In this document: piece after piece, positions 46,015-56,460 of the stretch
How the letters are laid out: every line of letters begins with the position of its first letter
Numbering within the stretch: the stretch's first letter is position 1
From: Camillea tinctor
Taxonomy: Eukaryota > Ascomycota > Sordariomycetes > Xylariales > Xylariaceae
Reading direction: 5' to 3'
Assembly (NCBI GenBank): GCA_022578605.1
Contig: MU394056.1
Coordinates: 806,001 to 870,000 of the forward strand
DNA: 64,000 bases
Made by a program: the position numbers and the translations under genes
Notes under the pieces: model-generated
Databases searched by the model: none
Told to the model about the DNA's origin: nothing
The model's input: only the letters and a program-made list of their open reading frames with translations

Positions 46015-47588
46015 CTACCGGAGATGCAGGATCATGACATCCGGCTCCTCGACAATCTTGCGTACCACTTCGGCGGCTCGCGCCATCGTCGCACCATCCA
46101 CCACCCGGTGATCGGCACACCAACTAAAGTTACACACTTGCTTCTTAGTCACCCTGTCCTGCTCGTCGAATGCTGGGATCGTGCGCATGCGTCCGATTCC
46201 TAGGATCGCAACCTCCTTCTCCACAATGACCGGCGACACATAGGTGCCTCCTATATTGCCGATATTAGAGACGGTTATGGTGCCGCCGCTTAGCTCCTGC
46301 GGGGATAACTTTCCGGCAAAAGCTTGTGACTGCAGGTAGGCCAGCTCCTTGGCTATTGAGAGAACGTTCTTTGCCCCCACATTCTTGATCACGGGCACCA
46401 AAAGGCCCGATGGCGTATCCATCGCCACGCCGATGTTGTGCTGGTTCCGGTGCACCAATATTGGCTTGGATGTCTGGGCGTCGACATCTACGCGCGCGTT
46501 CAAAATGGGATATTGATACAGCGCCAGAGACACGGCCTTGACGATAAACGGCAGATAGGACAATTTAGATATCTCACCCTCCTTGGCTGACTGTGCTAGC
46601 ACCTTGTTCAACCGCTGACGCAGCTGCACCAGGTGTGAGAAGTCGACCTCGTCGGCATACAAGAAATGGGGTATAGTCAGCGATCGGGTCATGCTCTTGA
46701 ACATTTGATGTTGGGTATTTGTCAGCTGGACAATAGATTCCGTCTGCTTCTCCGTATCACCTGGCGCTGGGATGTAGGAGTTTGTCGGAGGAGCAGTGGG
46801 TATAGCGGACTTCTTAGCCTCTACAAATCTGTATATGTCTTCTTTCAGCACCCTGCCGTCCTTGCCGGTGCCCTGGATTTCGGTTATATCCACATTTAAC
46901 TCCTTCGAGAGATGCCTTACCGCTGGGGTTGCCAGTGACGCATATTTGCCCTTGGGACGCTGTGATTGGAGGTTTGGTTCCTTAGACCTTGTCGTGTCTA
47001 CTGCTTCACCTCCGGTGCTCGGCCCTCCCGGGGCTTGATTGGGAGATATATTATTCGGAGATTTCGAGGTGTCATCTTTGGGCGGCTCTGGAGCTGTCAA
47101 AGCATCCAAGTCCTCTTTGCTAGCCCCCCCTTGTATGTCGATATCCACAAATGGCTTCCCCACCTTGGCCATCTCCCCGGCCTCGTAGTGTAACTTCTTT
47201 ACGACACCGGAAAAACGACTTGTAATCTCGACTGAGGCCTTGTCACTCTGCACCTCACACAATGGCGAGAACTCCTCAACACGAGCTTCCGGTTCGACGA
47301 ACCATTGTATAATTTCGCACTCGACGATACCTATATATAACAACGTTAATGACAGGTGACCGGGGAGGGGGGGTATAAAGGGAGGGTTAATATGGCTTAT
47401 ATATACCTACCCTCTCCAATATCGGCAAGTAGCACAGGCTTTACTACTTGCATGCTCCGGGTTGTGTGGAAATTCCTAGAAGCAGCATAAACACCACCGT
47501 GAGACCGAAAGTCGGTAGCAGTGCGATATAGACCCTGATAAAGACACCATTGGCGCCGAATTACACGTGAACTTCGCTGCAGAAACAT
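46015..47588 (-). CDS. Lipoamide acyltransferase E2 of the branched-chain 2-oxoacid dehydrogenase complex
   Basis: Mitochondrial E2 core enzyme of leucine, isoleucine and valine catabolism. It moves the acyl group from lipoamide to CoA. Exons 47588-47411 and 47330-46015 (80-nt intron) give 497 residues. Order: Arg-rich presequence to about 45 (RNFHTTRSMQ); lipoyl domain from VVKPVLLADIGEGIVECEI with lipoyl Lys90 in EVQSDKASVEI; a Pro/Ser-rich linker; the E1/E3-binding domain (LATPAVRHLSKELNVDI, GTGKDGRVLKEDIYRF); and the catalytic acyltransferase domain with DHRVVDG (H467, D471) near the end. NIGVAMDTPSGLLVPVIK and VSNIGNIGGTYVSPVI point to BCKDH rather than pyruvate or 2-oxoglutarate E2. It is divergent from ATP10, another mitochondrial gene, over 819 bp. 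Confidence 0.93.
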
Positions 47589-48407
47589 GGTATCCAACTA
47601 GATAAGCATGTATTATTGCATAGAATTACATAGCTAAGAGCCTAATTAAGATAAAAAATATGGTGAGCCGAGGGAAGAAAATGAGAATAGGTAAGAAGAA
47701 GAAAGAGAAAGGGAAAGAGAAGGAAAAGGAGTAGGAGTAGGGACAAGAGTAGGTAGATGTTTGGGGAACGCAATATACTTTAGGTACAAGCAAAGGAATG
47801 ACGCTCCTAGCCAATGCCATGCTAATCTTCCCCACATTAGACCGCTGTTATCCGGGGGAGTCTGGGGCCGATGGTGGCCGTAAGCCGCAAGGACCAAGGA
47901 GCAAAGACCGAATCTTAGACCCACGCAGGCGGGCGTCAAAATGACTCTGCATACTTGCTCATATATACTTGCTCATATGTAGCATTTTATTTTCTAACAG
48001 CAACAATTATATTAATAGTCAAAATAAAGTTTAATTAAAAAAAAAACCCCTCCCCCATAAGTATTACTTAGCTTTTAGGAAATATACAAATATTTTTTAC
48101 TTTATTTTCTTACTTCTATTCAATTTCGATATAGAAGGTTAAAAATTGTAGGATACTTTAGGAGTGTGCAGCCTTTTTTGACGCCCGCCTGCCACGTTGT
48201 GACCCTGCAGCTGCCAGTGCTTACACTACCTAATCTGCTAATACACTACCTAAAGTCCGATCTCTGTATTAGGTAAGTACCTAAGTAGATTCAGTCCATT
48301 CATTGGATCAAAATTTTGCGACGTCACATCCAAGGCTAAATCCCATATTTTACTTTACTTTTTCTTTTCATGGAAATTTTGAAGGTCTAGGTTTGGACAA
48401 GGCCATA
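47589..48407. promoter_or_regulatory. Divergent intergenic region BCKDH E2 / ATP10
   Basis: The 819-bp spacer separates two nuclear genes for mitochondrial proteins. There is a purine-rich block (about 47674-47750), TACTTGCTCATATA direct repeats (about 47952-47978), an A/T-rich patch with A runs (about 48000-48120) and TACCTA/AGGTAAGTACCTAAG motifs at about 48225-48288. Confidence 0.45.
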
Positions 48408-49590
48408 ATGTCGTTTGTCATAAAACCGAGGCTGTTATACTCTACATGCCAATACAGGACATTCAGCACATCTTATCGCCAACTTGCCGAACAGGCCGCC
48501 AAAGCCAAAGCCAATGGCAATTACAATGCCACCCCCACTACCGCCACCAACCCGGTAACCTCGACGAGAACCATCCCCCCTTCGACCCCGACGAAGACGA
48601 CAGCAACAACCACAACCACAACCACAACACCGCTGCCAAATTCGAATTCAACACCAGCATCGAAAGCTATACCTCCTACCTCCCCTTTGAAAAATGCGCC
48701 GAGATCATGGGGACAACGAGTCACAGAATTCACACCAGTGCCATTGACCCGACCTATAGGTCTTACATACCAACCGAAAGAAGGTCAGAACACAGGCATT
48801 GACCTCCGTACCTTCAAGCAACGCCGGGATGACCTCATGAGCCGGGAAAAGCACATAAAAAGACGAGAAGAAATGTATGGAGGACCCCGCCCCCCTTGCC
48901 TGGAGATATACCAGTGGATAGAGGATTAAGAGAAGAAAAAAGAAAGAAATATAGCGAGGCTAATCTGATAAAAATACCCACAGGAAGGAGAGATTCTCGC
49001 GACCCTATTTCCGCGACATCACCAACCTAGCACTGCACAAGGGCAAGACCTTCATTTCGCCCCCGCGCCTCTTCAAGGGCGACTTCTCGCTCTACTTCCC
49101 CAACCTGTACGGGCGGACTCTCCTGAAAACCGACACCGAGCCCCGCGACACGACGCCGACGCTCAGGGGCAAGATCTCCATCGTGGCCATCTTCAGCGGC
49201 ATGTGGGCGGAGAACCAGGCCAACTCGTTCATCTCGCGGGAGAGCAACCCGGACCTCTGGCGCGCGCTGGAGCGCAGCAAGGACGAGGCGCAGCTCGTGC
49301 GGATCAACTACGAGCCCGAGGCGCTGAAGGCCTTCATGATTCGGCTGTTCATGGGGGGCATCCGGCGGCGCGTCGGCGAGCCCGACTGGCACCGCTACTT
49401 CATCGTGCGCAAGGGCATCACCGACGACATCCGCGAGAGCATCGGCCTGCTCAACGCTAAGGTTGGCTATGTTTACCTGCTCGACGACGAGTGCCGCATA
49501 CGCTGGGCCGGCTGCGGGCCGAGCGAGGAGCACGAGCGCGAGGGCTTGGTTAGGGGCCTCCAGAAGCTCGTGAGGCAGTATGAGAAATAA
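48408..49590 (+). CDS. ATP10: Mitochondrial F1Fo-ATP synthase assembly factor Atp10
   Basis: Inner-membrane factor needed to assemble subunit 6 into the Fo sector. Exons 48408-48874 and 48984-49590 (109-nt intron) give 357 residues. The N-terminus MSFVIKPRLLYSTCQYRTFS is a good presequence, followed by an Ala/Thr/Pro-rich linker with a run of eight Thr. Splicing creates REEM-KERFSRPYFRDITNLAL, and the body has GKTFISPPRLFKGDFSLYFP and NLYGRTLLK, the family signature, then KISIVAIFSGMWAENQANSF. The C-terminal half has a thioredoxin-like appearance (VYLLDDECRIRWAGCG). The open frame extends upstream but only through a TTG codon, so ATG 48408 is the start. Exon 2 is much richer in G/C at third positions than exon 1. 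Confidence 0.93.
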
Positions 49591-50504
49591 CATTACGACT
49601 AAAGAGGGGGCTTAGGTTACCCGGTGAGGCCACATACATAGGTAATAGCTTCCCCCTGTGTGCGCGTCTATACTAAATTGTGTATAACACGAGAGAGAAA
49701 AGTAAATGATACCCCTCACACTAACGATCTAACTTCAAATCCTCGAGAGACAAAAAAGGCTTAGGGTTAAATAAAAAACGAATAGAATTTCAAAACTCCT
49801 GTCATTATCTATTCCTTCTCGCTCATAAAAGTGATTCGTCACCGATAGATAAATGACCCAGGGTCGAAATACAAACACTCCAAATGCAAATGATATCTTA
49901 TTTGTTTTTTTTCTTCGGGTTTCTTTCTTCCCCTTTCAATGATTTGATAGAGAACTGGGGGGTTCCACCCCTCATAAAAATAATTATGATCCAGGGTAAG
50001 GTATCTTGCCCCCCTCTCCTATCTTCCTTTCTCCATGAAGCAAGTGGTAGTGATATACAACAAGGTTTTTGTTGTTAGTTTTCTTCTTTATAAGAACCTC
50101 TCTTCGAAGGTGGATTCGTGTTATACAATGTATAGACACGGTGGTGCCCAGCATCTCCCTTTCTCTCTTTTCTTCTTCTTTCGCCCCTTTTCCCTTATAC
50201 AGAAACCCATCAAACGCCTGATAGAAAAAAGGGAGAGAAAAATAAACCATGCAATCTTTTACAGAGTTTGAAACTAGAAAGGTGGAACGAAAAATGGATC
50301 AGAGGGAGGTATATATCTGCATCCATTCCATACCGATGGGGGGAATCGTACAAAACAGTTTTAAAAAATGAAGAACATGTGGTCGGTCCACTACCATCTC
50401 ATCCATTACCCTGGCCTGATGCTGTTTCTTAATCTTTCTTCTTTTTCTTTGTTTCTTCGAAAGTGTGTATGCATGAATATAATCAACGCCGAACGTTGGT
50501 TTTG
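49591..50504. other. Convergent 3' region ATP10 / GOS1
   Basis: The 914-bp AT-rich gap between convergent stop codons has T/C-rich and A-rich tracts and no supportable gene. Confidence 0.5.
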
Positions 50505-51343
50505 TTACAGGAAGAACCAGAAGACGATGAAACAGAAGGCGATGAAGGAGCCCATAATGACGCCGTCGCGGCGCTTGCGGGCCGAGATCTTGCCGATGAT
50601 GGTGTTGAGACCCGGAACCTGGCTGGCGGCTAGGGTGATGCGGCGGTTGATGCTGGCGAGGGTCTCGCGCTGCAGGATGAAATTCTCGTTGGTGGCGTAG
50701 GCCTGGCTTAGCACGCTGTCGACCATGTTGTGGCTGTTGTCGATGCGGTTGCGCTCGTCGAGCATGTACTCGGCCTCGGCGGCCTCGGGGTTGTTCGCCC
50801 GATATGTCTGGATATCGTCACGCACGTTGGAGAGCAGGTTTACTCGATTCCGCGCCTCCTGCAAGGTCGACCGCAGCCGCCCCAAGTCGCGCCGGTGCTC
50901 TGCTAGCTTCTCGCGCAGCAGCGAGAGGTTGTTCTGCTTCAGGGCCGAGGAGGTGAGGCTCGCCTCCGAGTCGAGGAGACGGGCTAGTTGGCCTACGACA
51001 TGGTCTCTCTGGAGAGGAGCCACCAGTTAGTTCCGTAAGGTCCCTTGGTTAAAGTAGACAGGCGTTGTTACTAGGGGCGCATTACCTTCTCCAGGATTTC
51101 CTCTAGTTTCGCTTCCGTCTCGCGTTCCTCTTTACTCGGCTTCGGCGGGATGTTGGATAGGGTGGAATATTGCGAATACGTGTGGAAGAGTGACTCGGTC
51201 TAGAAGATATGGTGGTTGCGCAATCAGCTTCAAGGCTCTTTGCTGCCAGCCCTGTGGTTGAATCTCTTTCGTACCTGTGACTCCAAACTCCGGGCCTGCT
51301 GCCGTAATTGGGCCCAGCCTTGATTACCAGTTGCCGTCGCCAT
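50505..51343 (-). CDS. GOS1: Golgi v-SNARE Gos1 (GOS28 family)
   Basis: SNARE acting in traffic to and within the Golgi. Exons 51343-51275, 51199-51086 and 51008-50505 give 228 residues (yeast Gos1 is 223); introns are 75 and 77 nt, both phase 0. Order: MATATGNQGWAQLRQQARSL; a long helical N-terminal region; a SNARE coiled coil at about 130-195 (LDERNRIDNSHNMVDSVLSQ, then AYATNENFILQRETLASINR) with the zero-layer residue in the central part; and a C-terminal membrane anchor (GVIMGSFIAFCFIVFWFFL) ending at the stop, with almost no residues beyond it. That tail-anchored layout is standard for SNAREs. The 5' neighbour, uL29, is divergent. Confidence 0.93.
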
Positions 51344-52035
51344 GGTAGGAACCACGTTGTAGGTTGCACTGAGGGGACTGGTTATCTGTGAGGTGCATAT
51401 AGCATCCTCGAATCATGTAATGAGGGACTGGCGCAACGGGTGTCGTCGGATGCAGGTAAGTCTTCACGTGGAGGACGGTGACGTAGGTCGATGACGGTGC
51501 CGGTAAGATGGTTAAGGGTTGTCGGTGGTCGTGGGATGCAAAGTGCTAGGGCAGGAAAGGGCCCCGACGAACAACAATTGTAGGTAGGTTGAGTTAACCG
51601 TAATGTGAGAAGAGGTGGTGAGTGGTGGTGAGTGGTGGTGGATGATGGATGGAACTGGCCAAAGGACCAAAAGGTGGATGGGATTGGAAGAGGTACCTTC
51701 TCACTTCTGTCCAGATCCAGATACGTATTGAAAGTGTGGCCGTGCAAAGGGCCCCGCTAAAAACTGACTTAAGTCCGAGACCCCGCCAGCCCGTCTCAGC
51801 CCGTCTCAGCCCGTCCTCTTTTTGCAGGATAAAGCTTATCTTCTATCAGAAGGAGGTCAAGTCACCTGACCGTAAATTTTAGCCCACAACCCTAGGTAGC
51901 GAGTGAGAATGATCAAATCCAATCCTCGGACTTTCTTCTGAAAAAATTCCCAGGCGAAATTTCACGACAACCTCAGTACTAACCTACGATTTCCCCCGGA
52001 GACAGCTAACTTTTCGCGCCCATAGCCAACTCAAC
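51344..52035. promoter_or_regulatory. Divergent intergenic region GOS1 / uL29
   Basis: The 692-bp spacer holds the GOS1 promoter and the uL29 promoter/leader. GAGTGGTGGT units repeat at about 51613-51650, and CAGCCCGTCT is repeated three times at 51787-51816. A minus-strand open frame of about 120 codons here looks spurious (His/Pro/Thr low complexity). Confidence 0.45.
51787..51816 (+). repeat. Three tandem 10-bp units CAGCCCGTC(T/C)
   Basis: Three adjacent copies of CAGCCCGTCT, the last ending in C, about 220 bp upstream of the uL29 ATG. It could be a promoter element of the ribosomal-protein gene or a chance duplication. Confidence 0.85.
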
Positions 52036-52933
52036 ATGGTGAGTTTACATGTCCAACGAATTTTTTTGTTTTGTTCTATTCAATTTGGCATTTTGCATTT
52101 TGTATCTCCCATTTCCCGCTTTACCCCCCCCGTTTTACGATGCGCGTTTCGATCGATCTTCCAAGGAGAATTCCCAACTAATCCGTTATGTCATCTCTAC
52201 AGTCGACAGCTAAGGTTAAGACCGGGCAGCTCTGGAACAAGAGCAAGGATGACTTGCTGAAGACCCTCGGCGAGCTCAAGTCTGAGCTGGGCCAGCTCCG
52301 TATCCAGAAGATTGCCGCCTCCGGCACCAAGCTCAACAAAATGTACGTTTTATTTTTCACGAAGGCCGATAGTCCCCACGACCCCTCGATGCGCCCTCTT
52401 TCCTCTATTCCCCACTCTCGCACGGGTAACTACGCTCGTATAAAATACCATACGTCGTGTAGTGGGTAAAATAAATAAATAAAAAATAGGAGAAGAAAGG
52501 AGAGGAGAGGAGAAGAGAGGGAGTAAGAGGAGGAAAGCATGATGGGGGAGGATCATCTCGCAAAGATAGAAACCGAAAGACTAATGAGCTTCTCCCCATT
52601 TATAGCCACGACCTGCGCAAGTCGATCGCCCGTGTCCTTACCGTCGTCAATCTGAAGCAGCGCCAGCAGCTCCGCCTCTTCTACAAGAACAAGAAGAACG
52701 TACCCCTCGACCTCCGACCAAAGCAGACTCGTGCCATCCGACGTCGTCTGTCGCCCGAGGAGAAGGCCAAGACGCTGGAGAAGACGAAGAAGCGAGCCAC
52801 ACATTTCCCCCAGCGCAAATACGCTGTCAAGGTACGATAAACCCAACACGGCACTACACGGTGATGATTAGTAGAGACAAAGGGGGAACATATCGAGATG
52901 CTGACCCGGGATTTCTCTCAATCGCAGGCTTAA
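52036..52933 (+). CDS. RPL35: 60S ribosomal protein L35 (uL29)
   Basis: Large-subunit protein near the polypeptide exit tunnel, contacting signal-recognition particle. Four exons: 52036-52038 (the ATG alone), 52203-52342, 52606-52831 and 52928-52933 (GCT TAA alone), giving 124 residues, the normal length. Introns are 164, 263 and 96 nt, all GT-AG with donors GTGAGT, GTACGT and GTACGA. The protein reads [59 protein letters not shown], then [17 protein letters not shown] and [11 protein letters not shown], clearly eukaryotic uL29. The separate ATG exon is a known layout for fungal and animal ribosomal-protein genes. It is on the opposite strand to GOS1. Confidence 0.95.
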
Positions 52934-54623
52934 ACGGTTTATTTTTCGGACTCGATGGGAGACTTGGTTTGGTTGTAGAGGGCGCGGTTATTCCACAAAA
53001 TTAAAAAAAAGGGAATCCTGACATTTGCATGGCATCACGAGGCTTTTTCCGGTTCATAGGTGTTATGAGGTCACACTTGCAGCCAATGTCGCTGCCAAAT
53101 GCGAAAACAATTGCCTTCGGGCGCTGAACAAAACCCCCTCCAACCTGTGTTTTCTCGCTCGTGCGTATGTTGGGAATGAACTCTCTCCGTACCAAAAGCC
53201 CTCGATCTCGTGCTGAGTTAATGCAACGACAAGACTGTTCGAGGTCAGCAAAAATGGCCTCAATTACATGGCCCAATCCTGTGACGACATACGAATTCAG
53301 TATGTATTGTATATATACATTTAGGATGTTTGGACCGGTGGCCGCGAGAAGCGTTTACGATTTACCTGGCTTGGCCGCTAGATGCCGATTAGGACCTACA
53401 GTAAATCCAATTGTGTCATCGCAACCACTCTACGATTCCGAATCGTATTAGATTAGCTGCTGAAAATGTGATCTGAGCTCTGACTGTGCGATTTGACTCT
53501 AGCCAGTGTGAAACTCAACCGGAAATCCAGTATGCGCAAGTAATCGCAACGCTATCCTAGTATAGTAATTATCTACCTGATGTCTTAGATCAGGATTTCC
53601 ATCAGGGGCTGTTAAACTCTACGCCCTAGTCAAGCACCGGTCTTCAATTTTTCCTTCTTCTTTACAACACTTCGTGAACAGACCATAACTTCTACCGTTG
53701 TCCTAGAAGGTGGGTATTTGTTCTAGATAGACACCTACAGAGGTTTACAACGGGAATTTACTCTCCTTTCTTCTGCAGACATTGGAGGAGTCTAGGTTAA
53801 TTCAATATGGTTTGACGTGGGGCATGGTTCGATAATGTTGAACTATACCAAAAAAAAAAAAAAAAAAAAAAAAAAGAAGGCCTAATCAGCATTCATTGGT
53901 GAGGGATGATAAGTAACAGGACCGTATAGGTATATAGATTATTAGCTTATAACAAGCAGGTGACATCTTAGATTATATAGTAAACCAACATACGACCAAG
54001 ATCATATATGTTGGCTCAAGTCTCCTCGTCCTATTACGACTAGCAGTAAGAACTCATTATCATATACCATATAAGCTCCCCTTCTCTCTCATCTATAGTC
54101 CGAACCGGTAAAGGGAGGCAAGGATGGAGGAGGGGGACAAATACTACGATATAACCAATATTGAATTGTTTTTTGTGACTGAATATATGATTCCTATCAT
54201 CAAACATGTATACCAGGTCATCAACAAGACCGGATACTTATTGTAACTAACATCGCGAAAAGGAAAGAAAAAGACTGAGCATACATGATGAGATACCGCT
54301 GTGACGAAATATTACATCGGCTTCTGTAACAAGAAGCCCTAGATGTAGGAAATCTTATATTTGTGTTTTCTTCTTCCCTCTCCCTTTTTGGGGGTTTTGA
54401 AACAAAATAGAAGTAAAGAATATCAATGGCCGCCTTAACTCCTTGTTCGCTCCATCTATTCTTTTATGAGATTGAATACCCGCCCTAATGCTCTTTGGCC
54501 TGATAAAAAAAACATTGCCTATGCCATGGAAATCCCCAAAAAACTAGAATACCCCCTTTCCTTAACTCCTGTTATACCATCTCTTTTTCATCCCGTTGAT
54601 TTCCATGACCCCGCCCCCTAGAG
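52934..54623. other. 1.7-kb convergent intergenic region
   Basis: No gene supported. It contains a 26-base A run (53850-53875), a small palindrome (CGATTCCGAATCG at about 53432-53444), and otherwise ordinary AT-leaning sequence. Plus-strand frames at 53025-53216 and 53161-53451 overlap and match nothing known. Confidence 0.45.
53850..53875 (+). repeat. A26 homopolymer
   Basis: Twenty-six consecutive A residues in a gene-free spacer. Like the A22 run at 42174 it could be a retroposed tail, but no matching upstream transcript or target duplication is seen. Confidence 0.95.
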
Positions 54624-56460
54624 CTACAGATCGAGATGATCGTTGTCTAGCGGCAAGGGAAACTGGGGTGTCTGGGGAGAAGTAGGGTCCTCGCTAGAGC
54701 CGGTAACGCTTACGAGTGAACGAGCTCTCTGCTTCTTTTTTTGTCGCATGCCTTTATTGCTATGCCTAGCCGCGTGTCTTCGAAGTTGGTCTACGCGTAT
54801 AAAACGGCTATCACACCCAGGCTCTTCACATTTGTATTTGTAATCGGGATTATGCGTTTTTCGATGTTTCGATAGGTTGGACGATTCACAAAACTTCTTG
54901 CCACAGACTTCACACGTTAGCGGTTTCTCGCCTGTATGGGTTCTCTTATGCATGGCTATTGGAGAGTTAGCTTTTTGTCAGTGGGATGAGAAACTGGGAT
55001 AGCACTTACTCAGAGCGCTCTTCTGCTTGAACGACTTGCCACAGCCTTCTACATCGCAGCAGTACGGCTTTTCCCCGGTATGTGTCCTAATATGTTGATC
55101 AAGAGCCTGTTGGGCAGAGAACCCTTGGTGGCAATGAGGGCAGGTGAATGGTTTATCTGCAGCCATCGTTAGTAAATCAAGGTGATACTTCCTCATTCGG
55201 ATATTACTTACAAGCCGTGTGGGTTGAAATATGCCGGCGCAACTTGTTTCGTGATGCAAAAACTTGGTCTCCTCGACGAGAACAGCCTTTCCACAAACAC
55301 AAATACTTTGTCCTGCTCGACATTGAAGCAATATGACCCTGACACAGATGGTGCTGTAAGTCTACCGGATTATTGAAGACGAGCCCACATATCGTATTCT
55401 GCATATCGTTGCCCGCACGCTCAACTATCCATTGGCATACGTGCTCAGATGAACCATTGGGTACTTGAGAAACCCCCCCTGGTGAAATTGGAGGGGCCTG
55501 GACGTCGGGCATGCACGATAAGTCTGTATGAGAGTCGAGGGACAATGAAAGTTCGCGGTCATGATGTTCTGCATCATTACCTGTACCAAATATGGAGCAC
55601 TCAAACTGAGGAAACACCCCCGGTGGTTGTTGCGGACCGGTATTCGAAGCACCAGGGGCGCTGAGGTCTCGCAAGGTGATGGCAACATCGTGTTCCGTAT
55701 TAGTGTGATTGCACGGCTGATTGTGGGCCTGTGTGGTCAATTCTGTCTGCATAGAAGTGTTCCAATCCGTTCCTAGATTCCACATCTGCTCCATGGATGG
55801 CGATATGTTTTCGAAGCAGTGCATCTCTCTGCATGGTGTTCCATCTCCAAGGCATGATTCGTCCTGGCAAACCTGTGTAGAGCAACACTGGCTTGAACAG
55901 GAAATTTGACTACAGTTAATCGAAGTGCAGTCATCCGGAAGAGGACCATTGGAAGTTGTGCCAAGATCAGCCGCGCTGAAACTGTTTCCTAGCTGAGCCT
56001 CATAATTTGAAGTGTTGTGGTTGTACTTGTTGTCAAGGTTCAAGTCATACCGCAAGCCCATATCGCGGAATATATCGGCCGACATGTGGTTGAACTGTTG
56101 CGATGGTTGCTGGTAGAAGGTGTTGTCCGAGGACTGGAAATTAAAAGGCAATGATGATATAGACGAAGTAGCAAAGCGCGATCGCGCCATTGGCGGCGGT
56201 GCAAATCCCCCGCGTGGAAAGCCCTGAGAGTCGAAGCTACCCTTACAATTGTCGAGGCAGTTATCATCATGAGAGGTGTGGAATAACTCAAGAGAAGCAG
56301 GCGATATGGTGGTATTCAAAGACGGATCAAAGGAAAAAGATGGATCAAACTGAAGGCTCCCGTGAGGAGTATGACTGGAGGACCGGTTCATCATGATGGA
56401 CGGCGGCGCCATAGAGGTCAGTTGATAACTATCATCATTGCTGATGGGCTCTGCCATCAT
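54624..56460 (-). CDS. Zinc-responsive C2H2 transcription activator (Zap1/ZafA type)
   Basis: Predicted nuclear activator of zinc-uptake genes under zinc limitation. Exons 56460-55212, 55156-55010 and 54955-54624 give 575 residues; introns are only 55 and 54 nt and lie between finger modules (HTA-YKPFTC; SAL-TMHKRTH). Six C2H2 fingers: a divergent one from C342 with a long C-C spacing, LCLWKGCS-type from about 388, then FTCPHCHQGFS, CDVEGCGKSFK, CEVCGKKFCESSNLSKHRKTH and CEEPGCDSRFIRVDQLRRH. The ESSNLSKH and IRVDQLRRH fingers match the fungal Zap1/ZafA DNA-binding block. A cluster of nine Cys lies at residues 178-215, resembling the zinc-sensing activation domain of that family. Two adjacent ATGs (56460, 56457) could start it. 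The remainder is Ser/Asn/Gln-rich. Confidence 0.9.

Noticed and set aside
42174..53875. A22 and A26 runs as tails of retroposed sequences
   Set aside because: No target-site duplications and no recognisable transcript upstream of either run.
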